Shown here in pieces: positions 1 to 12,667 of a stretch of 64,000 nt of DNA. This stretch comes from Zeugodacus cucurbitae. Lineage: Eukaryota; Arthropoda; Insecta; Diptera; Tephritidae. The position numbers and the translations under genes are program-made. Under the pieces are notes generated by a model. That model saw nothing but the letters and a program-made list of their open reading frames with translations. It did not search any database and was not told where the DNA came from. How positions within the stretch are numbered: the stretch's first letter is position 1; each line of letters starts with the position of its first letter. Location: NCBI RefSeq assembly GCF_028554725.1, contig NC_071671.1:55756501-55820500 (forward strand), in the 5' to 3' direction.

Positions 1-1380
1 TGGATCATTTTCTCAACTACTCACGGAGAAACTACTAGCCTGTATTGGCTTCCTTTCTTACTCAAAAATCCCCAAAATTATGCCAAAAAATAAATAAATT
101 TAAACTATATCTAGCACCTTCTACAGGTTCTCTACTCCTATATTCTGTAGTATCTGTATGACAGACTAAGTAAGTAAGGTCGTCAATTCTTACTCCGGCT
201 ATTTCTACACATTTATTTCTGTTAAATATCATTGTGGGATCAGACTATCAGATCAGAATTACTATTATACTGCTACCTCATTTCTGGGAAGACTTTGCGT
301 CTGAGGTCTGGCAGCAATTTCAGTCAGTTTGCTCTAGCTATAAGACAGTACTTCCTCAGCACAATGATCTGCGTCCAGTTAACCAGATATAATGTAAACG
401 GCCTTAAAAGTATGTTCTGAGAATCCCTACGAAAGATTCAGAATATATTCGAAGACTTCAAATTGACTGCTAACAGTCTGGTGTAACTTCACTTAATCGA
501 AGCGAAATGATAAATTAATACATAATACTCCTCAAAGACTACTATGGGAGAGTAAATTCCGTGATTGCAGAAACTGATGTAAAAAACAATTTTCACCACT
601 TAAGCAATGACTCTTCTTTAGAGGCCAAAATCGCTTGCCCAGATCCTGAACTCTTATAAATTTTCAAAGTCCGTTACATGATTCTAAGGACCTAAATAAT
701 ATTGTACAATTCTAGCGTTTATTATTTCTTACGAGACTATAATATGGTGTTGTATAGAATTTTTTGTCTGATAATTTTAAGTAACAGAAGAAGGTCTCGA
801 AACTGACAGTTAAAATATTCTATCTGTTTTCATAATTCAGCAAATTGATTCCTTAGTAGCAACAAAGAAATTGTCTGAACTTAAGATCACCATAAATAAA
901 ACCGATTGTTTTAATGATGAGGTGAGATCAAACCTTTAGAACTTGAAATCTTAAACGACTCTTCAGGTATTTAAATTCGATAAAAGCGAGACTTCGTTTT
1001 TTCATATTTTCTTCTAATGGAACGGAACGACTCAGTAATCTTGCTCAAATCAATATATATAGTTCATTTGCTAGTCTGGTTTATGATTTTTATGACGCGG
1101 AGCTCAAAACCTTACCCCTCATAGTTAGATGGCTTCATTATCTATCTTACATTTCTATATATCAACAACACTGTATACATTTCCCAACTGGTCTCCACTA
1201 AGACTATATTAAAGCTAATAAAAGTCAACAATTAGATGCATTTAAAAGGCTATAACTTTGAAGTGATACCCCAGCTAATTTATAACATTAAAAATTAATC
1301 TTACAAAAAACAAGAAAACAAAATTGAAAAGATAAAACTAAAGCCAACCCGCACTATTTACCGAAATGAAATTTATTTGC
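1..1380. other. Non-coding AT-rich stretch, nothing recognised
   Basis: The open frames here are short, start at non-conserved codons and show no family signature or plausible splice sites. No repeat of another part of this window was seen. It could be intergenic or intronic sequence. Confidence 0.5.
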
Positions 1381-1790
1381 GCCACAGCATTACAACGCTT
1401 TTGAACTTGCCAGCCTAGGTGCTGTGTCAACGCTTCTGTGCTGCGCCGCCCGTGCCGCTAACAAATACACAGAGCTTACAGCAACCAACCAAAGCCAACG
1501 CAAACACCAACGCTACCGAGAGGTAGCATCTTCGTCAGGCAGTCCGCAGCTTGGCTGGCAAACACAACAGGTGAAAGATAATCCGCGCGATTGTTTCGTG
1601 GCTTTGTGTGTTGCCGCAAAATGCGCCACGGCGAGCGCTGGCATGCGGTGTTTGCTCACTTTTAATGAGCCGGTGTTGCATTACCTAATGCATGTTTTTA
1701 CCTTTACTCCACCGCGCAGCATACCTTCGCGGCGGCGGCAAGCGGTGCGCGCTTTAAAGTTATCTTGCTGTTGACTTGGCCGTGTTCATG
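1381..1790. other. Locally GC-rich island of unknown role
   Basis: Base composition rises sharply over about 400 bases, with many CG dinucleotides such as gcgccgccc and cggcggcggc, inside strongly AT-rich surroundings. A 116-codon plus-strand frame (1424-1774) lies here but opens at GTG and has no recognisable domain. The island may be a 5' exon or promoter-proximal region, possibly of the gene whose coding exon is at 4567-4644. That link is inference. Confidence 0.35.
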
Positions 1791-1799
1791 TACAAACTA

Positions 1800-2734
1800 A
1801 TTTTTTTGTTTTATTTTTTTTTTAATTTTTTCTTCATCTAATATTTTTTTTGCTGGCCCGTTTAAGGTTTATAGCATAAAATGTCGGCCAATGTAACTGT
1901 CACCGCAACAAAGCAGTGCATTCATTGCCACATTTTTTGTTTTAGACCGACTACGAAGTAATTAGCTTGCTTTTGCCTTGTGACATGTCACCAATGTCAC
2001 GCTGTTGCGCTGTAAATGTTTGCCGAAACAGTTATGGCCATTAAACGGCAACCCTGAAAATATGCATTTAGCCTTTGACGTTTTATTTAATGGTTGGTGT
2101 AATAAATGTTGCAATTTTTTGGTTAATTGTACATTTTAAATGTTTGCTTGCCAGCAAAAAAATGTATTTGTTGTCTCCTTCGACTATTAGTTGGCGTTGA
2201 ATTTTTTATTCAAGGACTCTTTTAGGAAAGGTTCCAAAACTAAATTCAATATAATCCAAATTTCAGAAAGATTTTTCATTTTTGATGTCATATAAAAAAA
2301 TCTTAATCTCGAACAATTTTCTAAGAACAATATTCTAAAACTAACCAAAACTCGACAACCGACGGAGATTAAAGGTCTAACCAAGTGATGGCTGTTTGAA
2401 GAATCATGAATTCAAATCTCATCTTCTCCCGATTTAAATAAAAAAAAATATGAATTTTTGTCAGAATCGTCATCCTGTAGATTGATATATTGCAGCTCCA
2501 ATTGTATTTCAAATACGAAAATGCTTTGCATTGAATCCAAACATTCGCAGACGCTTTTTACCGAGTCCCAGCTTTCGATTAGAACTTTTGGCTGATAATA
2601 TCAAGTTAATGAAATCAAAGAACTTCGTCGAAAGCTGTTAGGCCCAGATGAAAGCTGACGGTTCAAAGTTTGAACTACGAACAAACTAAAACAATTTTAT
2701 ATCGAAAATTACTGGACCCATTATAACATCTTTC
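1800..2734. other. Non-coding AT-rich stretch
   Basis: No supported gene, RNA or repeat was seen. A 65-codon minus-strand frame (2187-2384) is low-complexity and has no family resemblance. Confidence 0.4.
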
Positions 2735-2924
2735 ACATAAGCCTGATGAAAAAGTTTTAAGTCAATTAACCGGCCTCTGCTCAATTAAAACGCTTATTAA
2801 TATCGATTTATCATACAAAATAAGATCTACATTTATGGCTATCGCGTAGCCGGCAGTATAAAAGGCAAAAAGAGGGTTTCTCAAAAAAATTTAAATTGAT
2901 CAATTTATTTGGCTATCTAAAAAC
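2735..2924. mobile_element. Internally deleted MITE, copy 1
   Basis: A roughly 190 bp relative of the elements at 5118-5510 and 41248-41639. Its left part (ttaaccggcctctgctcaattaaaac and the following segment to ctacattta) and its right part (gccggcagtataaaaggcaaa to aattgatcaattta, ending ggctatctaaaaacg) match the two ends of the full copies. The central half with the CAGCTG motifs is missing. The coordinates are approximate on the left. Confidence 0.65.
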
Positions 2925-4513
2925 GCTGTCTACAGAAAATTTTGATTTTATCTATATTTTAGATTTTTTAGTAGCTATATCCTGTAATTAATAATAATAT
3001 TTCTTTCGAACTTCAAATCCACATATTTCGATTTTGGAGGCTAACTTCGAAAATCACTTTCTTTACTTAGGAAAAAATTAGCTTATGAGTGTTGTACAGT
3101 TCAAACGTATCATGGTTGTTGTAAAAAATAGTTTATTAGTTTTAAAGACAAATTCATATGAGACATAGACGCTATGGACTGGCTTATGATCTACTCCTCG
3201 CTTGGAGTTTACTGAAGATAAAATATTCAGATTCGAAAATATCTGAAGATCACATGATTATTGCAATTCACATGTAACATAAAGTCTACAAACTAACAAT
3301 GAGGCCACTTGTAACCGCCTACGAGCTGTCGAAAGAACGTAAAAAAAATGTTCTGAAAGCTTCAAGGGTCGCAACAACTAATCTAACTGTAATTAAAGCT
3401 AGGATGCTTGCTTGCACGTAATATTAAATAAACTCAATAATTATTTCAACAAAAAAAAATACCAGAAATCAGTGCCAGGGTCACTAGGTCACTGTCAACT
3501 TCATAAACATTTTTCATGAATTATTCTAACATAAAATTGTGCTAAAATATGTTTTCTGGGGAATTTATATGTTTTTATGCTTTCGTTCCTACGGATGAAT
3601 GCTATTATTGTACACCAAAAATAATCGAAATTATTATTTTGAACACTTTTTTGTAATCAACTCTGTTTTCGTTCACTAACCAAATTGATTACATTCCGGA
3701 AAATATTGAAATTTTACGTAAACCTCTCAACTCAACTAATTCTCATCACTTATACAATAAAATTTGTAGCACTGCTTAAATATGCAGACCAATCATTTCA
3801 ACGGAAATCTTTAACAGACCATTACCCACACTCCAGGCTATAATTAACACTCTACACTAAACACACAGCACTGATAATAACGGCATTGCATTTGCAATAT
3901 CACTTTAACCAAAAAAAAATCATACATATATAGTTTATGTAAATTACTAGTTACATTTGGCAGCAGGCAACAATAGAAATGCATATTAAATAGCGCCGCA
4001 AAACGCACCCCACTGTGCGTTGCGTTACGTTGCGTGTAATGCAAATGTAATGCGAGCATTTCTAAGTGTGTTGCGGCTGTTATGCGATGCTATGCGTTCA
4101 AATTTCAGGAAAAGCACTACAATTACAAGGGGGTTGCAATGCATTTTGGGGAGGTGCAAATGTATTTGCATATTTGTAGTGAGTGAGTATGTATGTATGT
4201 ATGTATGTAATAAGTGTTAACTGAAATAAAATTAATGCAAATAAAAAATGTTATGCGGTTGCATGCTATTCACTGCATATACTCACGCACATATTTATTA
4301 TAATTTTGATTTTTTTTGGTTTTTCAAAATGTTGTTTATTCCCAAAAATATTAAAAAATGTGTTTGATTTAATTATAGTGTTTTTCCCGGTGTGTTTTTA
4401 CGCATTTATTATTATTATAATGTTTTGCTTTTCGGAAACTTCAAATTATTTATATATGTAAATTGTACTCACCAATTTTTTTCTTATTTGTTGTTTTTGC
4501 TTATTATTTTCAG
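2925..4513. other. Non-coding AT-rich stretch with a GTAT microsatellite
   Basis: No gene signature was seen. A short GTAT tetranucleotide run lies at about 4186-4208. The short frames on both strands around 3844-4220 overlap each other and lack any domain. Confidence 0.4.
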
Positions 4514-4644
4514 TTATGTTTGAATACACAACTTGTGAACATTAACGACTGTACGCGATAATAAATATGGATGCTGGCAGTGTGGTTAGTGAACCGATTT
4601 CGGCGCATCATCGCGCCTTTGCGAAACAGAAATCCGCATCAATG
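4514..4644 (+). CDS. 5' coding exon, probably of the PDZ gene at 38-40 kb
   Basis: A polypyrimidine tract and acceptor (attattttcag) at 4512-4513 precede a 131-base exon. It has 53 bases of 5' UTR and then ATG at 4567. It encodes 26 residues beginning MDAGSVVSEP and ending QKSASM, before a good donor (gtgagt) at 4645. The exon ends in phase 0. The next same-strand exon that is open at its 5' edge in phase 0 starts at 37990, after acceptor ctttcag, and reads in frame into the PDZ protein. Joining them gives an intron of about 33.3 kb and a 643-residue protein. The alternative is that this exon belongs to an unseen gene. The exon itself is well supported by its splice sites and start; the join is inference. 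Confidence 0.5.
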
Positions 4645-5117
4645 GTGAGTAGATTAACTGTAAGGGAAATGAGAAAGTGTTTATTATAGTTTTTGTGTTT
4701 AAATAATATAAATTATAAAAAGTTTGTAATTTTAAAATTATTTTTAAGGATTTTTTACTTTCGAATTTTTCAAAAATTTTCAAAAAATATTTTATTTGAG
4801 TCAACAGTGTATAAAATTATAAGACGCTTTTACCTTTCGAATACAGTAAAATTTTGCGAAAATCTTCAAAAACATTTTTTTTGAGTCTACTGGTTTAAAA
4901 TTATATTTATTGGATTTTCAGAAGGTTCAACTCGACGCTCTAAACATTGTTTTCCTTTTTTAACTATTTCCATATAATAGTTTTCAGAAAATTTTCATAC
5001 TTTGGTAAGTTAAAAAAAATATATAATTTTGAAACCTTTAAGGAGTCTGCAAACTTAAATTAATTTTGGATATTTTTTGGAAAATTGGTAAATGATTATT
5101 TTTCCTAAAAATTTTTG

Positions 5118-5510
5118 CGTTTTCAGACAGCCCAATTAATTGAGCAATTAAAATTTTTTATTGAAAAACCCTCTTTTGCCTTTTATACTGCCTGCTGGCT
5201 ACTCGATAACCGATCAGCTGTTATACATTTTTGTTTTTGCTTTTCATAAGAAGTTGGTAAGTTTCAGCAGCTGATTAATATTTTTAGCAGCGACATCTAC
5301 CGTAGCTTTTTTTATCAGAAAATTCTGGCAATCGCAGACAAAGCAAGTATATCGTACATGTTTGTCGAAGAGTTGCATTTGATTTTCAAGTCGATTAAAA
5401 TTCAATTAAAAATAAATGTAGATTTTATTTTGTATGATAAATCGATCTTAATAAGCGTTTTAATCGCGCAGAGGCCGGTTAATTGATCAATTAGCTCCTG
5501 TCTAAAAACG
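5118..5510. mobile_element. Full-length MITE, copy 2
   Basis: A 393 bp non-coding element with imperfect terminal inverted repeats. The left end reads cgttttcagacagc and the right end, reverse-complemented, reads cgtttttagacaggag. Both are followed inward by a shared aattgatcaattaa-type block. The interior carries CAGCTG motifs and a segment ending gcgacatctaccgtag. It is a paralog of 41248-41639 (opposite orientation) and 2735-2924. It has no coding capacity and needs a transposase supplied in trans. Confidence 0.75.
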
Positions 5511-7041
5511 ATATTACCTTTTTAGAGCGCATTTGACGGGAACATATTTTATTTCGTGCCTTCCTAAAGGACAGGTAGCTACTATACCGAATTAGTATGA
5601 AATCATGACAGTTCGTTTCATTTATGACGTGCCGTGTCGTCATTATATCTCTACGATTCTAAATCTAATCATAAAAGTATTAAAAAATTAGCTAGTTTTT
5701 GTCTCGTTTTCCGAGGCTGGAATTGAACTTAATTTCTTGAGTAATATATATATATATATATGTTTGGCGTGGGAACCGCTTTAAGCGATTATAACCGAAT
5801 CCACCAAAGCGCGCCCCTAATTCCTCCTTTTTGCTTCTTGAGTAATATTAAACCTTATACTACAAAGCGAAATTGACTACTTGAAATCGGCATATTCACC
5901 TTTCAATAGTCTTTGGATATTAAAAAAATCTAAAAATGTATTAGATTACCAGATAAAAAATAAATCATATATAGCTTTAACATCACACAAAAGTCAGTTA
6001 CTAATCAAGTGTCTAAACTTCTCTTGATAATTACTAATTAATTCAAATATCATAATAATCGAAATCACATTTCTGTTTCCGTTTTAACAAAAGAGTATTG
6101 AGACTCATGCACAATAGGCAGATAAAAGCGCTTGAAAGCCAAATAATTATCAGCAACTTATTTCTTCCGCTGTGTTTTGAGCCACTTGTTAATTACTCGA
6201 ACATTTTTTCGATCCACACCGAATGAATTCAATACAAATATATACACTTGTGTTTGTAAGTAAGTATATGCCATTGAAAATCGGTTTAAATATCAATTAT
6301 ATACAACTATATATAATCAATAAAAAATCAACCGCACTGATATAGCTATTGCTTATATAACAACCACATTTGGTAAAGGAAAGTTTTCGTAATTAATGAA
6401 ATTCGATATTGATTTCGCTTTCGATTCACATTTTCACATTGAAATTTAATAAGCGCCTAACTGATGTGCGGTTTTCACGCATGCAACAGCAGCAACAACA
6501 TGCAACACTGAAATGCTTCACTGATTAAATGAAATTTGGCGCGTTTAAAAGCAAATAGGCGCTGTTATAAATGAGTAATTGCTGTTATAGTGTGTGTGTT
6601 CATAGTATGGAAAATAATGAAAATAATATTATTATATTAAATGCATAAATATAGTGGCTGTTGGTGAAAATTGGCATGTTGTGTAGCTGTTATATTATTT
6701 TCGGCTTTTCGCTCCATATTATGCACAAAAATCACACAACAAATTGTTTAAAATTTTTACATACTCAAATGGCTTCAAATATTTTCAACTAATATTATTT
6801 AAAAAAGCTGCAAGCATTTGTATCAATTAATTTTCAATCAAAATAATTAATTTTTTTTTATATGTATGGACAACAAACACTTTCCCTAAATGACATGCAA
6901 TGTCGCACAGTGCGGCAACAGTGATAAAAAATCCTTTAAATATTTTTTTTTAATAAAAAACTGTTATTAAAACAGGAGTGAGCAATAATTAAATATTACT
7001 TTCGAACAATGTTGTCAATATTTTTTTACAAAACTTTTAAT
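5511..7041. other. Non-coding AT-rich stretch
   Basis: No supported gene was seen. A (TA)n run lies at about 5743-5762. The remainder is AT-rich with no recognised repeat. Confidence 0.4.
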
Positions 7042-8335
7042 AACAAGTATGGAAGAGCGCTAAGTTCGGGTGTAACCGACCATTTTATACTCTCGCAATT
7101 TATTTATTTAATTTTATTAATATAGCACACCATTTGAGTCACATATTCGGCATTTATATGGTAAAAGTCCATTGAAAGTTTGAAAGCGATAATATTAAAT
7201 ATATGGGAGATAGGGGAAGTTATGTCCCGATTTCACTCATTTTTGGCACAGAGACATATTATTAGAAGAAACATATTCCCTCTGAATTTCTTCTAAATAT
7301 ATGAAAGACTTACCTATATTTTCGGTAAAAATGGGAAAATTAGAAGCACTGAGATCCTAATATTCGATATATATAGGGTTTTGAAAACTTATGGACCGAT
7401 TTCGACGATTTTTCTAGAGGGTTGATACCACTCTTTAAATGCAGTATATTTGCAAAGTTCTGTTCCGTTACCTTCACTTGTACTGACTTTATATATTGTA
7501 AAGTAAACGATTTAGATCGACTTCAGAGTTCTGGTATATGGGAAGTAGGCGTGGTTGTGAACCGATTTGGACTTTTTTCCCAACATATCATTGGGAAGCT
7601 TTTAAAATATTATGAACCGAATTTCATTGAAATTCGTCGAGTAGTTTCGGAGATATGGTTTTTGACGCATAAGTGGGCGGAATCAAGCCCATTTAAAATT
7701 TTGTATACCATTTTGAGTGCAGCACTTCTGTACCATCTTTATTTTAAATTTACTGAATTAAAGTATTTTTAGTAGGCATATTTAGTAAGCATATTTTAAA
7801 GGTTTCAATATAACCTTTGTATGGGAGGTGGCCGTCGTTATAATACGGTTTCCTCCATTTTTGGACTGTATGAGGTAATACCTAAAAGAAACGACTCTAG
7901 GAAGTTTCCTTAATATAGCTTTAGTAGTTTGCGAGATATGTACATAAAACTTAGTAGGAGGCGGGGCCACGCCCACTTTCCCAAAAAAATTACATCCACG
8001 TATGCAACTTCATAGTGCGATCCTTCATACCAAATTTTCCTTCCATAGCTTAAATTATGGCTGAGTTATAGCTTTTTATATGTTTTCGGTTATTGCCATT
8101 TTGTGGGCGTGGCAGTGGTCCGATACGACCATTCTTCTAAGTTTCATCAAGATATCTCCAGACAGACGGACGGACAGACAGACATCCGGATTTGAGCTTC
8201 ACTCCTGCCCCTGATCATTTTGATATATGTATATAACCCTATATCTAACTCGTTTAGTTTTAGGACTTACAACCAACCGTTATGTGAACAAAACTATAAT
8301 ACACTCTTAGCAACTTTGTTGCGAGAGTATAAAAA
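7042..8335 (+). mobile_element. Interspersed repeat copy A, about 1.3 kb
   Basis: It starts aacaagtatggaagagcgct, followed by a gttcgggtgtaaccga block and ttttatactctcgcaa, and ends ttgcgagagtataaaa. The inner ends are therefore 16-base inverted repeats of each other. The interior holds tracts such as cagacggacggacagacaga and gaaattcgtcgagtagttt that recur, reverse-complemented, in the copy at 24249-25102. A third, shortened copy lies at about 22165-22686. The 116-codon frame at 7422-7772 lies inside this repeat and looks incidental. The family resembles abundant non-autonomous repeats of fly genomes, but I cannot assign its class. Confidence 0.7.
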
Positions 8336-11300
8336 GAAGAAAAAAATTTGTTAAAAGAAATTTTAAACTTTCATTTGCTATTGATTTCATATAGGGACCT
8401 TTTTGACAAAAAAAATACTTGAAAAATTATATTCCTATACACAACAAAAAATTGTTAAAAATATATTCATACTATTTTCCATATTACAAATAGAGTTTTC
8501 AGAATTGTTAACCTGGGTTAAAGTTCACAAAATTAATATTGTGATAGACAATGAGATCATTTTCTCAATAAAAAAAAAGAAAATTTAAATTTTTTGAAGC
8601 ATTAAAAATGAGCACACTAAAAATTTGTTATTTACGATGATTTTTTTAATTATTTTAATTTCGAACAATTATTGGAATAATTTTTAAATTTTCCATACCA
8701 AAAAATTACCAAACAAACCCACTGTGATACAACATACACCGCCGTAATAAATTCGGAACTCACCATCTACCGCACATATTCACACTCATTCACATTTAAA
8801 TTACGCCAATTATGGAAGTCATTGAAGTGCGGCGCTACCGTTTTCACTGCAAAATATTTACACATTTTTGCCAAAGACAAACTCACAAAAAATACAACAA
8901 AATAATTCCCTAAATTAAATAAATACACGCATAACTATTATAATTATTTTCATTACTGCGAATATATGAATGCCGCTATTCGTTAATGTTTTTGTTGTGT
9001 TTTCTGTTGCGTTCGCTACACCGTACCGACAGCCATGAGTGAAGAGGTTAAAGTCATTTAATTACATTTCTTTTTTTTCATTTCCTACACTTTTTTTAAA
9101 TGTAATTGAAGAAATGTGCAAACAATTTTTCGCGCATCACTATTATATAACGGTGCAAATGGTGTACATGTAACATTTATACAATCATTCACAACATTTT
9201 AATTAATAAAAAAACATTTTTGTTTTTGTAAAGTAATGCGTTAATAATAATATATATGTATGTATATGATATATGCACTAAGTGTGTGAGATTACATGTG
9301 TCTTTTTTAGGCGTTGAAAGTTGCAAAAAGTAGTTTCACTTCAAATTACAACACCTCGAGCTGTCGATTGTCATTGTCTGTACGTGTTTGACCTCACTTG
9401 AACTTGACAACTAAATTTTGACGTATGTCTGTAACTGTTAACGGTGAATTTTATAGACCGCAAGCAGTTTGAACTTCAATTAAGCATAATGTTTAACTTT
9501 ACGGTTCATTTTTTATAGCAGATACAAGCATTGTGATCTTTCGATAAAAAGTTGTACGCCTAAATGTATGCTATACAATATGATAAGGTATTGTAGAGTA
9601 GATTTAGTACCGTTATTTAAACATTTAGTATTTCAGAATGTATTCTTTTTGAATAAAAAATATATTTTTTCGAAAAATCATTTAGCGTTCGATAATTAGT
9701 AGACAGCCTAAATGTACACTATGCAAAATTTCCACAATTTCAGCATTTAGTATTTCTGAATGAATTCTGTTTGAATAAAAAAGTTATTTTCTCCTAAAAT
9801 CGGTTTATTCGACTACATCCCTCTAAAAATTCACACATTTCTTGTAATATTTCTTACAACAACTTCTATGAACCATGGAATTGCTTGACCCCATAATTAG
9901 TATGGCCACAAAAATACCTGAAAAACAGGATGTAATAACAATAAAAATTATAAAAGCGGATTTTTGAAAACTTAATCGACTGCAGAACGAATTTACATTC
10001 TGAACCGCCTTTCTTCGTCTACTTTCTTGTGAGAAAAGCAAATATTAATTGTGTGAAAGTGGAGTGTCGACTTTCTTTATTATCCTTACAAGAACTGCAT
10101 ACCAGCTGTAGCTATGTCTTCTATGAAAGTAAGGGGTGCAACTTTATTTAGGAAACCCATAAAATAGCTTATATAAAATCTACGAAGACACCGCAAAGCA
10201 GTCTTTAAGACTTGTGACAGGAAACAAGTTATTGTACAAATAAGAAAGTGACACAAAAGAACTCATCAAATTTACATACTTGTCTACAGAACTTGCTTCA
10301 GAGGTATGAAGGGGTATAAGCAATGAAATTATAGCTATCATTGAGTGCGGAGAGTGTGTTGCTAAATTGTTTGATGAAAATGTTAGTTTGAGCAGAAAAG
10401 AACATGCTTAAGCGAGGGTTGAATGATAAGGATTGAGAAATTTGATCAGCATGACTGGCAAAAAAATGTTATTTTTGCAATGCCACGCCAGATTGTGCAA
10501 AATGTATTAATATCGACGTCATTGTTGCTAAAATTCTTGTCATGATGATACCATATTTCAAATGAGTACCCAACTTATCGACCACTTTAAAACACACACG
10601 AAACAGTTATCAATAAGATCAGTTTAAGAAAGTTGTAGCTTTTGTTCTGCTATCAGCACAAAACAAGCGTCAAAAATTTGTTTAGAAAGCTGCTAAAGTG
10701 ATTACCTTTGGCCAGACGTAAATATCGCTTTGCTCCGATTACGTAAAAGTGAGTATACGCTGCTAAGGATGACGCATTATTTTATTTGTAATCGTGTGGA
10801 AACACCCACCTTGAGAAGAGTTTTAGATCTAAATTTTTAATACTATTTAGAATATACTTATATTTTGATGCCATAGCTGTTGTAGTTTCTCAAACACTTG
10901 CTCTCTCAATGAATTACTGAGTGATCTGCTCTACAATAGTGCTTCGTCACTTTGTTTTATAGTCATGCCCCTTCTGAACTGTCCCAAGGTAACCAATAAA
11001 GATATGATAATTCATATTAAACTATTTGTAAACACAAATTACAGTTTATTTCGTCACGCACATACTTTGATAATTAATACAAAATGACCAATAATAGAAA
11101 TTTTAGTGCAACTTTTTATCAGACACTCAACTCAGATAAGATAGAAACGTCGTTATCAAAAAATCAAAAGCAAAAAAAAAAATTAAAATTAAACTAAAAA
11201 TAAAATAGAAATAAATACAAACAAAAACAAAAACAAACCAAACAAGTATTATAAAATTTCACAGTGTCATGGTGACTTTTTATTAACTTAAATTCGGCGA

Positions 11301-12660
11301 GTTTATATTCACGCATGTGATATAGACCAAACCCTCCCAAATGTAGATCAATGACTAGCATTTGAGGTTATAAGAAAATTATTTTTGTTTAGATTATCTA
11401 TTGAGAGGAAATGTAATTATAAAATATGCATTGTTGACAATGAAATTGTACCAAATTGTGAGTACTTTTCGCTTTAATTAATGATGAATTGTAGACAATA
11501 TTATATGATATTTGAACAATCGGTTGTATTGCAGCTATATAAATACATATTATAGTGCTTCAAAATTTTACGATTTTTATTACACATTGATAATATTATC
11601 ACCTATGAAATGAGAAGAGAAAGAACGCGATAAATTATCGATAAAATCTGTATAATGAAGTATATATTTTTGATTCATTAACAATTTTTTTATTAAAACA
11701 ATATATTGTATAAAGTTTTTGAGTTAGTAAGTCATGTTTTTGAACTTCCAAAAATTAAAAATTTTTCTTACACTTTTTTCTTTCTCCTAATGTCATGTTT
11801 TCATTAATTAATTGCATAATTCTGTCTTCAACTCACAAATATATATATAACAGTACGAATACTCTTTAAGTTGAGAGAGTTTTACAAAGCAATAAGTAAT
11901 AGAGAGTATACTCAACTCATTCCTGCGGCACTCGAGTCTACATAACCGGAACGCTTTGGGAATTTTGATACCATCAATTTTATTCAAACAATTCGTAAAC
12001 TATTCTTAAACTTAGTTATCTTATTTATATATTATTTTAGTACTGTTAGTTACTTACGTAAAACGTAAACATCATAAAATGACAGATAATCTGAAACGTG
12101 TTATGAGTTAATTAAAGATCGAAAGACGATTTCGGTATGAGTCACATAAAATTAAAATACTCAAGACTTAATTCTCAAGATATTTATCAAGCTTTATGTC
12201 GGCACTGAGATATCGAGATCAATCACAATTGAATAGAACTAAAAAAAAAAAAAAGAAGAGCTCAGATTCTAAAATTCTTTCTGAACGTGTTTCTAAACAC
12301 AAATCGTTGCTAAAACAGGCCTTTAAAGCCAGCTGTTTTTCATAAAAAAATTTGATAGACTTTTTCACAACAACAAATGCATCGTTAAATTTGGTCTATG
12401 ATAATGATAATTTTTAAATATCTGAAGTAGAACGTAGAAATCCTCCAATTAGACACTATGTTTGTGTTATTTACATAAACTAAAGACATCTTCAAATTGA
12501 TTAATTTTCGACAATTACTATCATAAGATTCTATAGTTCCTAACCTCACATATTAAATTACACACATACATATATATTTTCATATTACAATTAAATATTT
12601 ATTAGAAAATTAATAACATTATATATACAAACATATATTGCAAACAATAACGGGACGGGA
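8336..12660. other. Long non-coding stretch downstream of the EcKL array
   Basis: About 4.3 kb, very AT-rich. No domain-bearing frame, RNA gene or repeat shared with the rest of the window was found. A mini-frame at 9034 (ATGAGTGAAGAG followed by gttaaa) could mimic a first exon but has no supporting context. If the PDZ gene does extend to 4.6 kb, this is intronic. Confidence 0.4.
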
Positions 12661-12667
12661 TTTTACA

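Noticed and set aside
1424..1774. 116-codon plus-strand frame
   Set aside because: It opens at GTG, has no domain, and its length is explained by the locally GC-rich composition.
7422..7772. 116-codon plus-strand frame
   Set aside because: It lies wholly inside a copy of the interspersed repeat; no conserved frame was seen in the other copies.
9025..9055. Possible tiny first exon beginning ATGAGTGAAGAG
   Set aside because: The donor gttaaa is weak and no matching downstream exon in phase was found.
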